64,000 nucleotides of DNA from Halichondria panicea. Taxonomy: Eukaryota > Porifera > Demospongiae > Suberitida > Halichondriidae. Every line of letters starts with the position of its first letter. Position 1 is the first letter of the stretch. The notes beneath the pieces were generated by a model. That model did not search any database, had not been told where the DNA came from, and saw only the letters and a program-made list of their open reading frames with translations. Both the position numbers and the translations under genes were made by a program. The stretch spans positions 5,271,378 through 5,335,377 of the forward strand of contig NC_087381.1 of assembly GCF_963675165.1 (NCBI RefSeq), in the 5' to 3' direction. Shown in pieces: positions 46,465 through 58,378 of this stretch.

Positions 46465-49039
46465 ATGGCTCAGCTATTTTATCGAATGCCCACTGGTAGA
46501 GTGATACCAATCGATGTGGATGCTGACCATATAGTGGAGACAGTGAAGGCCAAGATCCATCATCAAGAAGGTATTCCACCTGAGCACTTCTTTCTGACCT
46601 CAAGATCCAAGTGTCTACGAAGTGAGTTGACTCTCAGTGCTTATGGTTTGAAGCATGGAGCCACTGTGGATGTGCAACTACGCCTTAAGATGCAAATATT
46701 CGTTAAAATGTTGAGTTGTAAACTCGTCACCCTTGTAGTTGAAAACAGTGACACAATCGAAGTTATCAAAACCAAACTTCTAGACCACGGATCTACCCCA
46801 CCAAATCAGCAGCGTTTGATATTTGCTGGAAAGCAACTTCAAGATAGACAAACATTATTTGATTACAACATTGAAAAAGAAGCCACACTTCATCAAGTAC
46901 TTCGTTTGCGTGGCGGAGGAATGCAAATATATACTAAAACTTTGACTGGTAAAACCATCACTCTCGGAGTGGATCCCAATGGCACAATCGAAGATGTCAA
47001 GATCAAAATTCAGGACAAAGAAGGTATACCACCAGACCAGCAGTGCTTGACGTTTGCTGGATCGCTACTTGAGGATGATAAAACATTGAACAATTATGAA
47101 ATTTGTAACAACAGTACACTTCATCTTGCTCTCAGAGTAAGCGGAGAGACAGACAGTCTCATACAAATCTATGTTCATTTGCCGGATGGTCAATCACTGA
47201 CTATTACTGTCAAGCCAAGTAGTACAATATTAGAATGTAAAAAATTGGTCAATAAGGCTGAAGGAACTCAGTTACCAAGTAAAGAGCAAGAAGTGATTTT
47301 TCAGAAAAAAATACTTGCTAATGATCATAAGTTACAAGATTATGGTATAGACAAAGGAAAAACAGTGCATATTGTACAAAAAAATGGTCCCAAACGCATA
47401 TGTGTGCATCACAACAGCGAACGAGTAACATTAAACATTCACCCTGAAGAAGTTGTACTGGCTTTAAAAGCAAGAATATCAGTTGCTGTTTCCGGCAATC
47501 CACCTCCCAGTGAGCAGAGACTAATGTTTAAAGACGAGGAAATGGATGAAACGCGTCAATTAAAGACGTATGGAATCAATATAGAAAGTGATGACACTCC
47601 TATTACTTTATTGGTGCTAAAAAATCTACACATTGAAAGTTCTCCAGACTTGAGAAATGAGGTACAATTTCACCCAGATGACAAAGTGGGTGTCCTGAAA
47701 TTAAAGTTTTGTCGGCAACGACTCGAACCAAGTACACATCAGCTGTTTTATTGTTCTGCTGATCGGCGATGCGAGATACTTGAAGATGACCAAGCAATAT
47801 CCACCTACAATCTACCCGAATCACCAACACTCCGTCTTTGTAAGTTTAATGTACGTGTTGCATGCACAATGTTGCATTAGTTGTATAATTTATGTACATG
47901 TGATTGTTCACTGTGCAGGTAAAAATGACCACATCAATCAACTAGACAGTGAATGTCTAAACAGTGTGAAAAAGAAGGCCATCTGGAGTGATGAGGGTGT
48001 TCAGATTAGTTCTCTAGAAGCAATCCCGCAAGACCAGCAAGTAACCGTGTCCGTTAATGTCTACGATCCATCAAAATCGTCATTTATTTTCCCTCACGGC
48101 TACTCTCTTATTAGTAGTGTTTATATGATAAACATGGTCATGACTGATGCTTCCTTGATCCGTGGATTACAAGTTTGCTTGACAAAGTACCGACAGCAAA
48201 ACAGACGAGGAAGTGTGCAAGTATTGCAAGCTTCATGCATACCCACGCACTGGGAGGCGGATCGTAGTGCACCTGTGTTCAGTTTCTCACCAGTTGAACC
48301 ACAAAGGATCCAAACTCAAGGAGGGACATTGACGTTGCGTCTAGACTTTCGTCGTTGCTACCTTGTTGTAGCAGGTAATATTGTACATGCATGTATAGTG
48401 TGTATAATTATAGATATGACACTGCTGATCCAATGAATTCCCTAAAAGTCAGACATAATTAGCGTTTTGTCTCAATTCTCTATAATTAGATTTATGGTTT
48501 CACTAGGACAACTACTTTTGTGTGCTAGCCCTAACACCCTATACAGAGAGCCATGCATCAACTATGCTAATTTCACAGAATTATCTCCTCAACCATCTGT
48601 GTGGTCACGAATGTCAAAGTCGTTCTCTACATTTTTCGGAAGAAATCATCAGCCGCCACCAACAGCATCCGGAACTGACCAGCAACCCCGCCGTGAGAAC
48701 GATAGTAGCCCTCAGCACAATGCAATCTTGAGAGTTACACCTCAGCTTGTCGAATATTTACAAATAAATCAAACTTACCTGTTCCGACTTAGGGATCACC
48801 TGTTTGACAAAAAATTCATTTCTGAAAGCGATTACGTAGCCTTGGATCAGTTTAGTAGCACCACTGAAAGAGCTGATTATCTTACGAGAGTAATTGCAGA
48901 GCGTATCAGATATTGTGATAGAACATTTCAGGAGCTCATTGACTCTCTGGAGTTTGTTACTGTATCTGAAAAATGGGCTAAAGACATTCTGGAAATACTG
49001 CATACAGCACGAGACACCCTTACTGTAAACTATAATTAA
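46465..49039 (+). CDS. Six ubiquitin-like domains + ZU5-like region + CARD protein
   Basis: Three exons (46465-47839, 47919-48374, 48507-49039), all junctions phase 1, 787 aa from the ATG in a strong context (GCCATGG); an in-frame ATG at 46438 is weaker. Exon 1 encodes six tandem ubiquitin-like domains (about residues 1-75, 76-152, 153-228, 229-308, 309-387, 388-459). Domain 2 keeps [11 protein letters not shown] and ends LRLRGGG; domain 3 starts [15 protein letters not shown] but has lost the equivalents of Lys48, Lys63 and Ile44. Domains 1 and 4-6 are divergent. Exon 2 (459-611) reads like the second half of a ZU5 domain ([27 protein letters not shown]). Exon 3 has a Pro/Ser/Gln linker and at about 690-780 a helical CARD-type domain ([31 protein letters not shown]). 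Its role is probably as an innate or cell-death adaptor; this is inferred from domains. An ATTAAA at about 49130 may be the polyadenylation signal. Confidence 0.85.
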
Positions 49040-50188
49040 TGTAGATCTACCTTATAATAATAATAATGTCTTATAAATAGAACTGATGTTTTTACTGTCA
49101 CTTATTGCATGATCTCCACATTGTCCATTAAATAATTATGAGCACTATTATAAAGCAATTTCAACACCCTATAAATTATTCATGAATCAGTCATGCGCAA
49201 TAAGCTAAAGGGTTATCATTATTGTTGGACAGGGTAGTATACGCTCTTTTGCTTTCAGTGCAGCTTTCTCCATTGGCCGTTCATCTCTAACACAGTCTCG
49301 TACACGATTTTTTTGCCCCTTCACCTCCTCCAGTTCATTAAGTTTGATGAATACCACAAGGTTGTGTTTCCTATGTGCATGACATTGTGTGTGTGAGAGT
49401 GCATATGTGTATGATTATTATGCGCTTGTGTGTGTATAGGAGGGGGGGTGGTTCTAAACATATTCAAGATGCAAGGATACTTCCTATTGACAGCACATGG
49501 CTAATGAATTTAACTTACAACAATAATTATAGAAGACAGGTGTCTTCCAAAAAACACATTATCAAGAAAAAAAATGCAAAGAGCACTCACCCCGTGCGTT
49601 GAGCTTCATTGTACACATGCAGCGTCAAAACGTATACAATAACTTTTTATGAGGAGCAGAGCCTCCCTCGTTTGTCTTTTGTTTTGTACAATATAGTTCT
49701 GTGTTGTAAGAGGCCCTGTACGTCTCTGTGTATATTGCTTGTTGAAACACTATTTCTAACAGGTTATGGGCCCAGGTATCTAGTGAGTGTATATAGAACT
49801 CATACCGGTAGTTTTAGCTGAAAAAGTCTGCACATCACGATTCACAGCTCAAAAGTATGGATACTCGAATGGCGGATAATTGTACCCTTGAAAGGAATTA
49901 ACTATCCAATGTGGAAGGTGCCAGTGTAGGATTTGTGTTGAGTTTGACCTTCCTAAACACAGGGCCAGAAGTGGTAGTTTACAGCTTGTAAACTATGTTT
50001 GTACTTGCGAGTGTACATCATAGTTTACAATGTTGTTGAATTTTAGTTCATCTACAATAGTTTCCTTCATAGTTTACAAAGAAAGTTGATAGTGTACAAC
50101 GTTGTATACTACTGTAAATGAACTGTTTTGGCCCTGTGAAAGTTATCATAACTTTGTCATACTTCAAAGTTTTATATACCATTAACTA
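49040..50188. repeat. 3' flank of the CARD gene, unit 1 of a tandem duplication
   Basis: From about 48700 to 50188 this sequence recurs at 50189-51892 and 51893-53564. No second gene is seen in the flank: small frames with RLSFVLYNIVLCCKR recur in each unit but change length and carry no domain. Confidence 0.8.
49958..50138. mobile_element. 181-bp MITE present only in unit 1
   Basis: CACAGGGCCAGAAGTGG at the left and TTTTGGCCCTGTG at the right. The other units read TTCCTAAAGTTATC without it, and AAA is duplicated at the borders. Inner blocks repeat TAGTTTACA in both orientations. Confidence 0.85.
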
Positions 50189-50236
50189 GAACGATAGTAG
50201 CCCTCAGCACAATGCAATCTTGAGAGTTACACCTCA

Positions 50237-50304
50237 GCTTATCGAATATTTACAAATGTTGTATCTGTTAATTAACAGATACAACATTTGTAAATATTCG
50301 ATAA
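50237..50304. other. 68-bp perfect palindrome at the LTR border
   Basis: CTTATCGAATATTTACAAAT continues through TGTTGTATCTGTTAATT and is then exactly mirrored. A second partial copy of the arm follows at 50305-50332. Absent from unit 3, so it arose after the units separated. Confidence 0.85.
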
Positions 50305-50533
50305 GTTAATAACATTTGTAAATATTCGATAAGTCTTCACTTTAACACAGATAAATATTCTTGATTGCAGCAAAGAACACACACACGGAGCACAGTACAG
50401 AACCTTCTTATATACAAAGCTAAGTAACTTCTAGATGTTACCACTATAAGTACAGTTTCAATTCTAGCTAGATTGTTCTAGATCATTACAGATACATTAC
50501 AGCTACTTCTAGATAGTTCCAGTGGATACTACA
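50257..50533. mobile_element. Solo LTR in unit 2
   Basis: Starts TGTTGTATC, ends GATACTACA, with ACAAA directly repeated at both borders (50252-50256, 50534-50538). Identical in position to the LTR of unit 3, but lengthened to 277 bp by the palindromic duplication. No internal retrotransposon genes. Confidence 0.8.
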
Positions 50534-51892
50534 ACAAATAAATCAAACTTACCTGTTCCGACTTAGGGATCACCTGTTTGACAAAAAATTCATTTCTGAA
50601 AGCGATTACGTAGCCTTGGATCAGTTTAGTAGCACCGCTGAAAGAGCTGATTATCTTACGAGAGTTATTGCAGAGCGTATCGGATATTGTGATAGAACAT
50701 TTCAGGAGCTCATTGACACTCTGGAGTTTGTTACTGTATCTGAAAAATGGGCTAAAGACATTCTGGAAATACTGCATACAGCACGAGACACCCTTACTGT
50801 AAACTATATTTAATGTAGATCTACCTTATAATAATAATAATGTCTTATAAATAGAACTGATGTTTTTACTGTCACTTATTGCATGATCTCCACATTGTCC
50901 ATTAAATAATTATGAGCACTATTATAAAGCAATTTCAACACCCTATAAATTATTCATGAATCAGTCATGCGCAATAAGCTAAAGGGTTATCATTATTGTT
51001 GGACAGGGTAGTATACGCTCTTTTGCTTTCAGTGCAGCTTTCTCCATTGGCCGTTCATCTCTAACACAGTCTCGTACACGATTTTTTTGCCCCTTCACCT
51101 CCTCCAGTTCATTAAGTTTGATGAATATACCACAAGGTTGTGTTTCCTATGTGCATGACATTGTGTGTGTGAGAGTGCATATGTGTATGATTATTATGCG
51201 CTTGTGTGTGTATAGGAGGGGGGGTGGTTCTAAACATATTCAAGATGCAAGGATACTTCCTATTGACAGCACATGACTAATGAATTTAACTTACAACAAT
51301 AATTATAGAAGACAGGTGTCTTCCAAAAAACACATTATCAAGAAAAAAAATGCAAAGGGCACTCACCCCGTGCGTTGAGCTTCATTGTACACATGCAGCG
51401 TCAAAACATATACAATAACTTTTTACGAGGAGCAGAGCCTCCCTCGTTTGTCTTTTGTTTTGTACAATATAGTTCTGTGTTGTAAGAGGCCCTGTACGTC
51501 TCTGTGTATATACTATACCCTGCATGCAGTTTTGTCAGTTGCTCTCATTGATATCTATAACTGTTGTGTGAACTCACTCTCTCTATAGGCTAAAGTCGAA
51601 GATACGCTCTGTGCATGTCACTGGTGCTTGTTGAAACACTATTTCTAACAGGTTATGGGCCCAGGTATCTAGTGAGTGTATATATAGAACTCATACCGGT
51701 AGTTTTAGCTGAAAAAGTCTGCACATCACGATTCACAGCTCAAAAGTATGGATACTCGAATGGCGGATAATTGTACCCTTGAGAGGAATTAACTATCCAA
51801 TGTGGAAGGTGCCAGTGTAGGATTTGTGTTGAGTTTGACCTTCCTAAAGTTATCATAACTTTGTCATACTTCAAAGTTTCATATATAATTAA

Positions 51893-53564
51893 CTAGAACG
51901 ATAGTAGCCCTCAGCACAATGCAATCTTGAGAGTTACACCTCAGCTTGTCGAATATTTACAAATGTTGTATCTGTTAATTGTCTTCACCTGAACACAGAT
52001 AAATATTCTTGATTGCAGCAAAGAACACACACACGGAGCACAGTACAGAACCTTCTTATATACAAAGCTAAGTAACTTCTAGATGTTACCACTAAGTACA
52101 GTTTCAATTCTAGCTAGATTGTTCTAGATCATTACAGATACATTACAGCTACTTCTAGATAGTTCCAGTGGATACTACAACAAATAAATCAAACTTACCT
52201 GTTCCGACTTAGGGATCACCTGTTTGACAAAAAATTCATTTCTGAAAGCGATTACGTAGCCTTGGATCAGTTTAGTAGCACCGCTGAAAGAGCTGATTAT
52301 CTTACGAGAGTAATTGCAGAGCGTATCGGATATTGTGATAGAACATTTCAGGAGCTCATTGACACTCTGGAGTTTGTTAATGTATCTGAAAAATGGGCTA
52401 AAGACATTCTGGAAATACTGAATACAGCATGAGACACCCTTACTGTAAACTATAATTAATGTAGATCTACCTTATAATAATAATAAGGTCTTATAAATAG
52501 TTTTTACTGTCACTTATTGCATGATCTCCACATTGTCCATTAAATAATATTATGAGCACTATTATAAAGCAATTTCAACACCCTATAAATTATTCATGAA
52601 TCAGTCATGCGCAATAAGCTAAAGGGTTAATTATTATTGTTGGACAGGGTAGTATACGCTCTTTTGCTTTCAGTGCAGCTTTCTCCATTGGCCGTTCATC
52701 TCAAACACAGTCTCGTACAGGATTTTTTTGCCCCTTCACCTCCTCCAGTTCATTAAGTTTGATGAATATACCACAAGGTTGTGTTTCCTATGTGCATGTG
52801 TGTGTGTGTGAGAGTGCATATGTGCATGTATGATTATTATGCGCTTGTGTGTGTATAGGAGGGGGGAGGTTCTAAACATATTCAAGATGCAAGAATACTT
52901 CCTATTGACAGCACATGACTAATGAATTTAACTTACAATAATAATTATAATGAATAAATAATAATTATAGAAGACAGGTGTCTTCCAAAAAACACATTAT
53001 AAAAAAAATGCAAAGAGCACTCACCCCGTGCGTTGAGCTTCATTGTATACACATGCAGCGGCAAAACGTATAATACAATAACTTTTTACGAGGAGCAGAG
53101 CCTCCATCGTTTGTCTTTTGTTTTGTACAATATAGTTCTGTGTTGTAAGAGGCCCTGCACGTCTCTGTGTATATACTATACCCTCAGGCCTGCATGCAGT
53201 TTTGTCAGTTGCTCTCATTGATATCTATATAACTGTTGTGTGAACTTGTTCTCTCTATATAGGCTAAAGTCGAAGATACACTCTGTGCATGCCACTATAC
53301 GTGCTTGTTGAAACACTATTTCTAACAGGGTATGGGCCCAGGTATCTAGTGAGTGTAGAACTCATACCGGTAGTTTTAGCTGAAAAAGTCTGCACATCAC
53401 GATTCACAGCTCAAAAGTATGGATACTCGAATGGCGGATAATAATTGTACAGGAAATAACTATCCAATGGGAAGGTGCCATGTAGGATTTGTGTTAAGTT
53501 TGACCTTCCTAGCTAAAGTTGTCATAACTTTGTCATACTTCAAAGTTTCATATACCATTAACTA
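51893..53564 (+). pseudogene. CARD-exon duplicate, unit 3
   Basis: Same structure as unit 2: CARD start, solo LTR (51964-52179), CARD remainder. The remainder ends early because CATACAGCACGAG is changed to AATACAGCATGAG, giving a TGA. The flank to 53564 follows unit 1, without the 181-bp MITE. Confidence 0.85.
51964..52179. mobile_element. 216-bp solo LTR in unit 3
   Basis: TG...CA ends (TGTTGTATC / GATACTACA) and a 5-bp direct repeat ACAAA (51959-51963, 52180-52184). The functional exon reads TTTACAAATAAATC at the same place, which is the empty site. TG..CA ends and the 5-bp duplication are the signature of an LTR retrotransposon. Confidence 0.82.
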
Positions 53565-53870
53565 GAACGATAGTAGCCCTCAGCACAATGCAATCTTGAG
53601 AGTTACACCTCAGCTCGTCGAATATTTACAAATAAATCAAACTTACCTGTTCCGACTTAGGGATCACCTGTTTGACAAAAAATTCATTTCTGAAAGCGAT
53701 TACGTAGCCTTGGATCAGTTCAGTAGTACCGCTGAAAGAGCTGATTATCTTATGAGAGTAATTGCAGAGCGTATCGGATATTGTGATAGAAGATTTCAGG
53801 AGCTCATTTGTTAAAAATGGGCTAAAGACATTCTGGAAATACTGAATATATACAGCACGAGACACCCTTA
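53565..53870 (+). pseudogene. CARD-exon duplicate, unit 4, without LTR
   Basis: The CARD frame from 53596 is uninterrupted at the LTR site but loses about 20 bases near its end (CTCATTTGTTAAAAATGG), giving a 72-codon frame that stops early. The unit breaks off at ACACCCTTA (53870); the later part of a unit (from TAGTGAGTGTATAGAACTC) resumes at 59273. Confidence 0.85.
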
Positions 53871-54173
53871 ATGTGCTAAATGGACTGTGCTAAATGTAAT
53901 GGGTGTGCTGAAACAGGTAAACATGCTAATTCAGCACAGTGTGCTGTTTTCAGTACCAAATAACGGCATGCAGTATACAACCAAGAGTTAATAATACAAT
54001 GGTCTATTATGAACTCTTGGTACAACAGATGTGCAGGCAGCATGCAGCAGCTGCATAGCAACAAAGACTTTTTTTTAATTTGCAAAGAAGAAAAGAAGTT
54101 GAGTTTAGACATGGTTTGAGAGCTGTTTGACAAAACTGTGGAACTAGGTAAGTTTCCCTCAACATGCTGAACA

Positions 54174-54620
54174 ATGCTGTACAATGTAATTGCACAGCTA
54201 TATATTGTATAATACTTGAATTATTGTACCAGGGTGTCATATACAGTACACAGGGGGAGCATCTGTACAATGTAATTGCACAGCTATTGTATTGTACCAG
54301 GTGTCATACAGTACACATGCAGGGGGAGCATCTGTACAACAATGTAATTGCACAGCTATTGTATTGTACCAGGTGTCATATATACATACAGTACACAGGG
54401 GAGCATCTGTACAATGTAATTGCACAGCTATATTGTATTGTACCAGGTGTCATACAGTACACAGGGGAGCATCTGTACAATTTAATTGCACAGCTATTGT
54501 ATTGTACCAGGTGTCATACAATACACAGGGGAGCATCTGTACAATGTAATTGCACAGCCTAATTGTATAATAATTATTGTGCTAATTGTACCAGGGTGTC
54601 ATACAGTACACAGGGGGAGT
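54174..54620. repeat. Minisatellite, ~65-75-bp unit, about six copies
   Basis: Unit pattern TTGTACCAGGTGTCATACAG, TACACAGGGG(G)AGCATCTG, TACAATGTAATTGCACAGCT. Copies differ by short AT insertions. Long frames across it are repeat artefacts. Confidence 0.9.
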
Positions 54621-54921
54621 ATCCCCCTCTGGCTCCAACCCCCCCCCTAAAATTTGCATTCAGATATTAGTAATGTTGTATGACTGAGTACATAGCCTGT
54701 ATACTAACCAGGGTATTGAAATAACATGCAGTTGACTTTTTACCTTATATTTCCCCCCTCTACTTTAAAATCCTGTATGCATGACACCCTGTAATAACTC
54801 TACAATAAATTATAATAATTATGCAGGAAGGACAAGCAAGTAAAAGGTTGAATGCGGCTCAACAAAGTGGAGACCAATTGAAGCTTATATTTTTATATAT
54901 TGCCCAAGTTTCATAGCACAA

Positions 54922-55050
54922 CACTGTAAAAAATGATTGAAAAAAAGTGCGGTGGACACACTAAAACCGTCGCATATAGCACGCTTTTTTGAAAAAGTGT
55001 GCTATATGCGACGGTTTTAGTGTGCTCATCGCACTTTTTTTTTTACAGTG
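54922..55050. mobile_element. 129-bp near-perfect hairpin element
   Basis: Left CACTGTAAAAAATGATTG, then GTGCGGTGGACACAC and AACCGTCGCATATAGCA; the right half is its complement, ending TTTACAGTG. No target duplication is evident. Confidence 0.75.
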
Positions 55051-55074
55051 AATAAGTGAGTTATTTACTTCTTC

Positions 55075-55400
55075 TAATGAAAGCACTGCGGGTGCTGATG
55101 CCTTGGTGGAGGTGCCAAAGCTACATAACATAAAACTACTAATAGCTAGCTTTTATACACACATTGATTGATGATAATTATTATTGCTGCGCATGCAATC
55201 GCAGGGAAACTCAAATAGTGGGTAGTGATCGACCCATGATTGTTGTTAAAAACGATTGATGCCTAAAGTTCAAGTCTAAAATTAATGGCTGCAAGTCAGC
55301 AGAGCCTTGCAGCTCTCTTCTCACTCTTGCAGCTAGCGTTCTAGTGCAGAACTAACTACTAAGTAGAGTAGCAACACTCGGTGAACGAGTTTTGCTACGG
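55075..55400 (-). repeat. Inverted copy of the CCTCGGTG dispersed repeat
   Basis: AATGAAAGCACTGCGGGTGC near the left and TTGCAGCTCTCTTCTCACTC further right correspond, inverted, to 22700-23280. Confidence 0.6.
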
Positions 55401-56147
55401 ACTCTTCGCGCTTACATAATTAGAAAAAAACGCATCCTTAATTCAAGGCTACATTTACAACTGATCTGATAGCCTCGTGGAAAGAACAGCTATACTATAG
55501 TACTCTACGTTGCTAAGCACCACTCTAAATAATATTATAAGTGCCAAACTGGAATTATGGTTTTCTTGTTCTATTTGTGCGCCACTGAAAATCTTTAGCA
55601 GCGCTGTACTGAATTAGAAGAAATACGGTATAGCAAGTGTGTTTGTTTGTGCGTGTATTTTCACTTGGATGCCATGGCACTGCGTTTACAGCTAGCTAGG
55701 ATAGATAGCCTCAGCAAAAAAAGTGATTTGTTTTGACAGATTTTCAAATGGTAAAAAGCTTAGTTGGGTAAAAGCTAAGAAGTATAAATTAAACCTTGTA
55801 CACACATGCATTGAAGCTAGCTAAATACAGTTTCATTTTGAAGCTTAATACATCAAATGCGCACTATACAGCCACGCTTGAGTTCTGCTGTGTCTGAGAC
55901 TACTCTGGTCCCGGTGAATGTCCGGAGCGCTATAGCTATTCGTTAACACATAAAGCTTAGTTTCATTGCATGCATGTCTGACTAAGAACTACTGCCGTTT
56001 TCGACTGTACTTGTCATAGCGTACGTTGCACTATTATTGTATAGATGCATGCAGTAAGCGGTCAATATAAGTTCCGTTTATGTAGTACACCAGTACGTGC
56101 AGCACTGTATTAAAAGCGTTGCAATTTACCGTTGCACATTGCAAGTA

Positions 56148-56529
56148 CCGTATATGCTCGATCAGAGGCCGCTCTTGTATAAAGGCCGCACTCAAATAGT
56201 AGCCTCCCTTGCTAGCAAAATGAAACATTTAGTAGCCGCTCTCAAATAGTAGCCTCAGTGAACTTTGACTCTAGCATTTCTGCACGTGGCAGCCAAAAAA
56301 ATTATTACTAGCAGCTAGCTACATGTACGTAGCTACAAGTAGCAGCTTGTTAGTGCTTCACAAAGACTTTCTCATGGCAGAGTTCAAGTTTATGCAGGTG
56401 AAAACAACTTTTGATGACAAACTAAATTATCTGGAGCTAATAAACGCCGCTCTTGAACAGTAATTGTAGCCTCCTCTTCCAGCAAAATGAAACATTTAGT
56501 AGCCGCGGCTCCTGATCAAGCATATACGG
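56148..56529. mobile_element. 382-bp inverted-repeat element with TA target duplication
   Basis: Left CCGTATATGCTCGATCAGAG, right CTCCTGATCAAGCATATACGG, TA on both sides. AAAATGAAACATTTAGTAGCC is repeated internally. Confidence 0.75.
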
Positions 56530-58156
56530 TATACATTTTGCAAAAAAACAAACAAAGAGACAATCCTAGTCACCTCGAGTATCGTAGCTAGACTAGTTAC
56601 TTATATATAGCTATATGCTGTATACATACTTGATGCTATGTTTAAATATATTGATTTATAATTATTGTACATACTAGCTTTTCACGTGTATATACATTAT
56701 AGTTGTGAGACGCCAACTGCCCAGAGGGAAACCACGCCATTCGCAAAAATACGCCTAATTCCCTCTCACGTCGAAAGTTCTTTCAAAATAGTGGTCGTAC
56801 TTTTTTGAAGGTACTATTATAATTAATTATTGTTGCAAGAATTGATGTGAAAAACCATATTGCAGGATGATGTTGAAAGTGACATGTATTGGAGAGAGCA
56901 TTATACTGGACACCCTTGTATGACCAGACCACTGTAAAGTATCGACACAATTGGAGATATATGTATTATTATGCTGCTGTATTGCCACAATGTTTTAGGT
57001 ATAGTGGCTTCGCCCAAAAAAACAATTGCAACAGTATACCATACTTATCTGACTTAGTTATCTGTCTATATACGTATACAGCAGTCAATATCCCATTCCG
57101 TTTGCGTAGTACGTTTAAAGTGTTTCCATTTTGATAAGTACTGTATTAAAAGCGTATTTTACTGTACCGTTGCTATATATCATTGCACTTTACAAATGCG
57201 GTGTGCTGTGTTTTTGAATACAAAGCGACAATCCTCTAGCAACATAATATCCAGCTAAATTTTGCTTAGCTATAAGCCTATAGTTCTACATAGATCTAAC
57301 AAAGAAATATAACGCACCATTCACCGCACTATTTTAATCTTAGCATAATTGCTATACATGTAGCTATCTTACATGTAGCTATAATACAAAGCCAGCAAGC
57401 TGCAAAATTTCATGATAACTATAGCTGCATGGGTGACCAAAGTAATTTTAACAACAGAAAAAAGCTCTTATCTTGAGCGTCCTTTTTAGCGTTTAATTTG
57501 CGCTGTATCAGTGTATTATGCATGTACTACGTAAACGGAACGGGGACTTTATATTTACCACTTTGTAAGTTCATAATTGATAAAAATTGCTGCTACAGAA
57601 ATCCCAAATTTCCTTGTGCGCAAAACGATTTTTGATTGCCACACACCCTCCTAATTAATGCAAATCTATACTGCCACCTGGTGGCACATTGTCTGCCCGG
57701 CTCTGCAGCTGTAGCTGTTCCTCTTAAGCTAACAGTTCTATTGATATAATAATTTATAGGACAAAGCAGTTTAATTAAACTTTTATATCGTTTCGGATTA
57801 AGCTTTATATGCAGCTCTTTTCTGACAATTAAGGGAAGGCTTGTTAGTGGATTATATTTGTTGTTTAGCCCTTACAACAAGTATTGTCAGTGGAAGACAA
57901 CTTCTCAATCTGCTCTCTGTACGAGATGAATTGATGGGCCCGAATATTGATGCTGCTCTATAATAGCACAACAAGAACTCATTTGCATTATCATAGTCTC
58001 GCAAACTTAATTGTGCGTAAAAACGACTATATCTTACTGAGAGTTCATTAGGAAGAGTACGCAACTCCACTAACCGTAGTAGTACAGGGTTTTGCAGAAT
58101 CTTTGAAATAGAGGGTGTAGAGCGTTCCTTATATGGATATCTAATGTTTACACATT

Positions 58157-58378
58157 GTGGTGTCATGTGGTGAAATGCCAAGTCTGATTGGGAAGCAAAA
58201 TTTAAAAACAAAATGGCTTTTTCTTGTGAAAAAAGCTGACCAAGGCATTATTTGGGATATAAGATGGAGAATAGTGCATCAGACAGAGCTGCTTGGACTG
58301 TCTTATCAAAGTGTTGCTGAGAATCTTCAAGTTGATCCATCAACTGTTTGTAGAATAGTGCAATTGTTGACATGCTGA
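58157..58378 (+). pseudogene. Transposase-like helix-turn-helix fragment
   Basis: A 73-codon frame: IIWDIRWRIVHQTELLGLSY then SVAENLQVDPSTVCRIV reads as the N-terminal helix-turn-helix used by IS630/Tc1-type transposases, here stopping right after the recognition helix. It sits between inverted copies of GCAAAACCCTGT-type sequence (58084-58138 and 58422-58486). No catalytic DDE part is seen. It could alternatively be a domesticated DNA-binding exon. Confidence 0.5.

Larger units (their letters stand above)
50189..51892 (+). pseudogene. CARD-exon duplicate, unit 2
   Basis: Carries 30 codons before the CARD, then a solo LTR (50257-50533), then the remainder of the CARD as an open frame from 50616 to 50813 (65 codons). 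Upstream UBL and ZU5 exons are absent. Base identity to the functional exon is very high, so the duplication is young. It cannot make the full domain. Confidence 0.85.

Noticed and set aside
49609..49821. Recurring small frame RLSFVLYNIVLCCKR in each CARD unit
   Set aside because: It repeats only because the flank is duplicated. Its C-terminus differs in each unit and no domain is recognisable.
54164..54562. Plus-strand frame of 132 codons and overlapping frames
   Set aside because: They are translations of the ~70-bp minisatellite (QLLYCTRCH repeated) and shift with each copy.
56889..57134. 81-codon plus frame as a small protein
   Set aside because: No splice or start support, no domain, and its sequence overlaps a locally repeated block (56020-56130).
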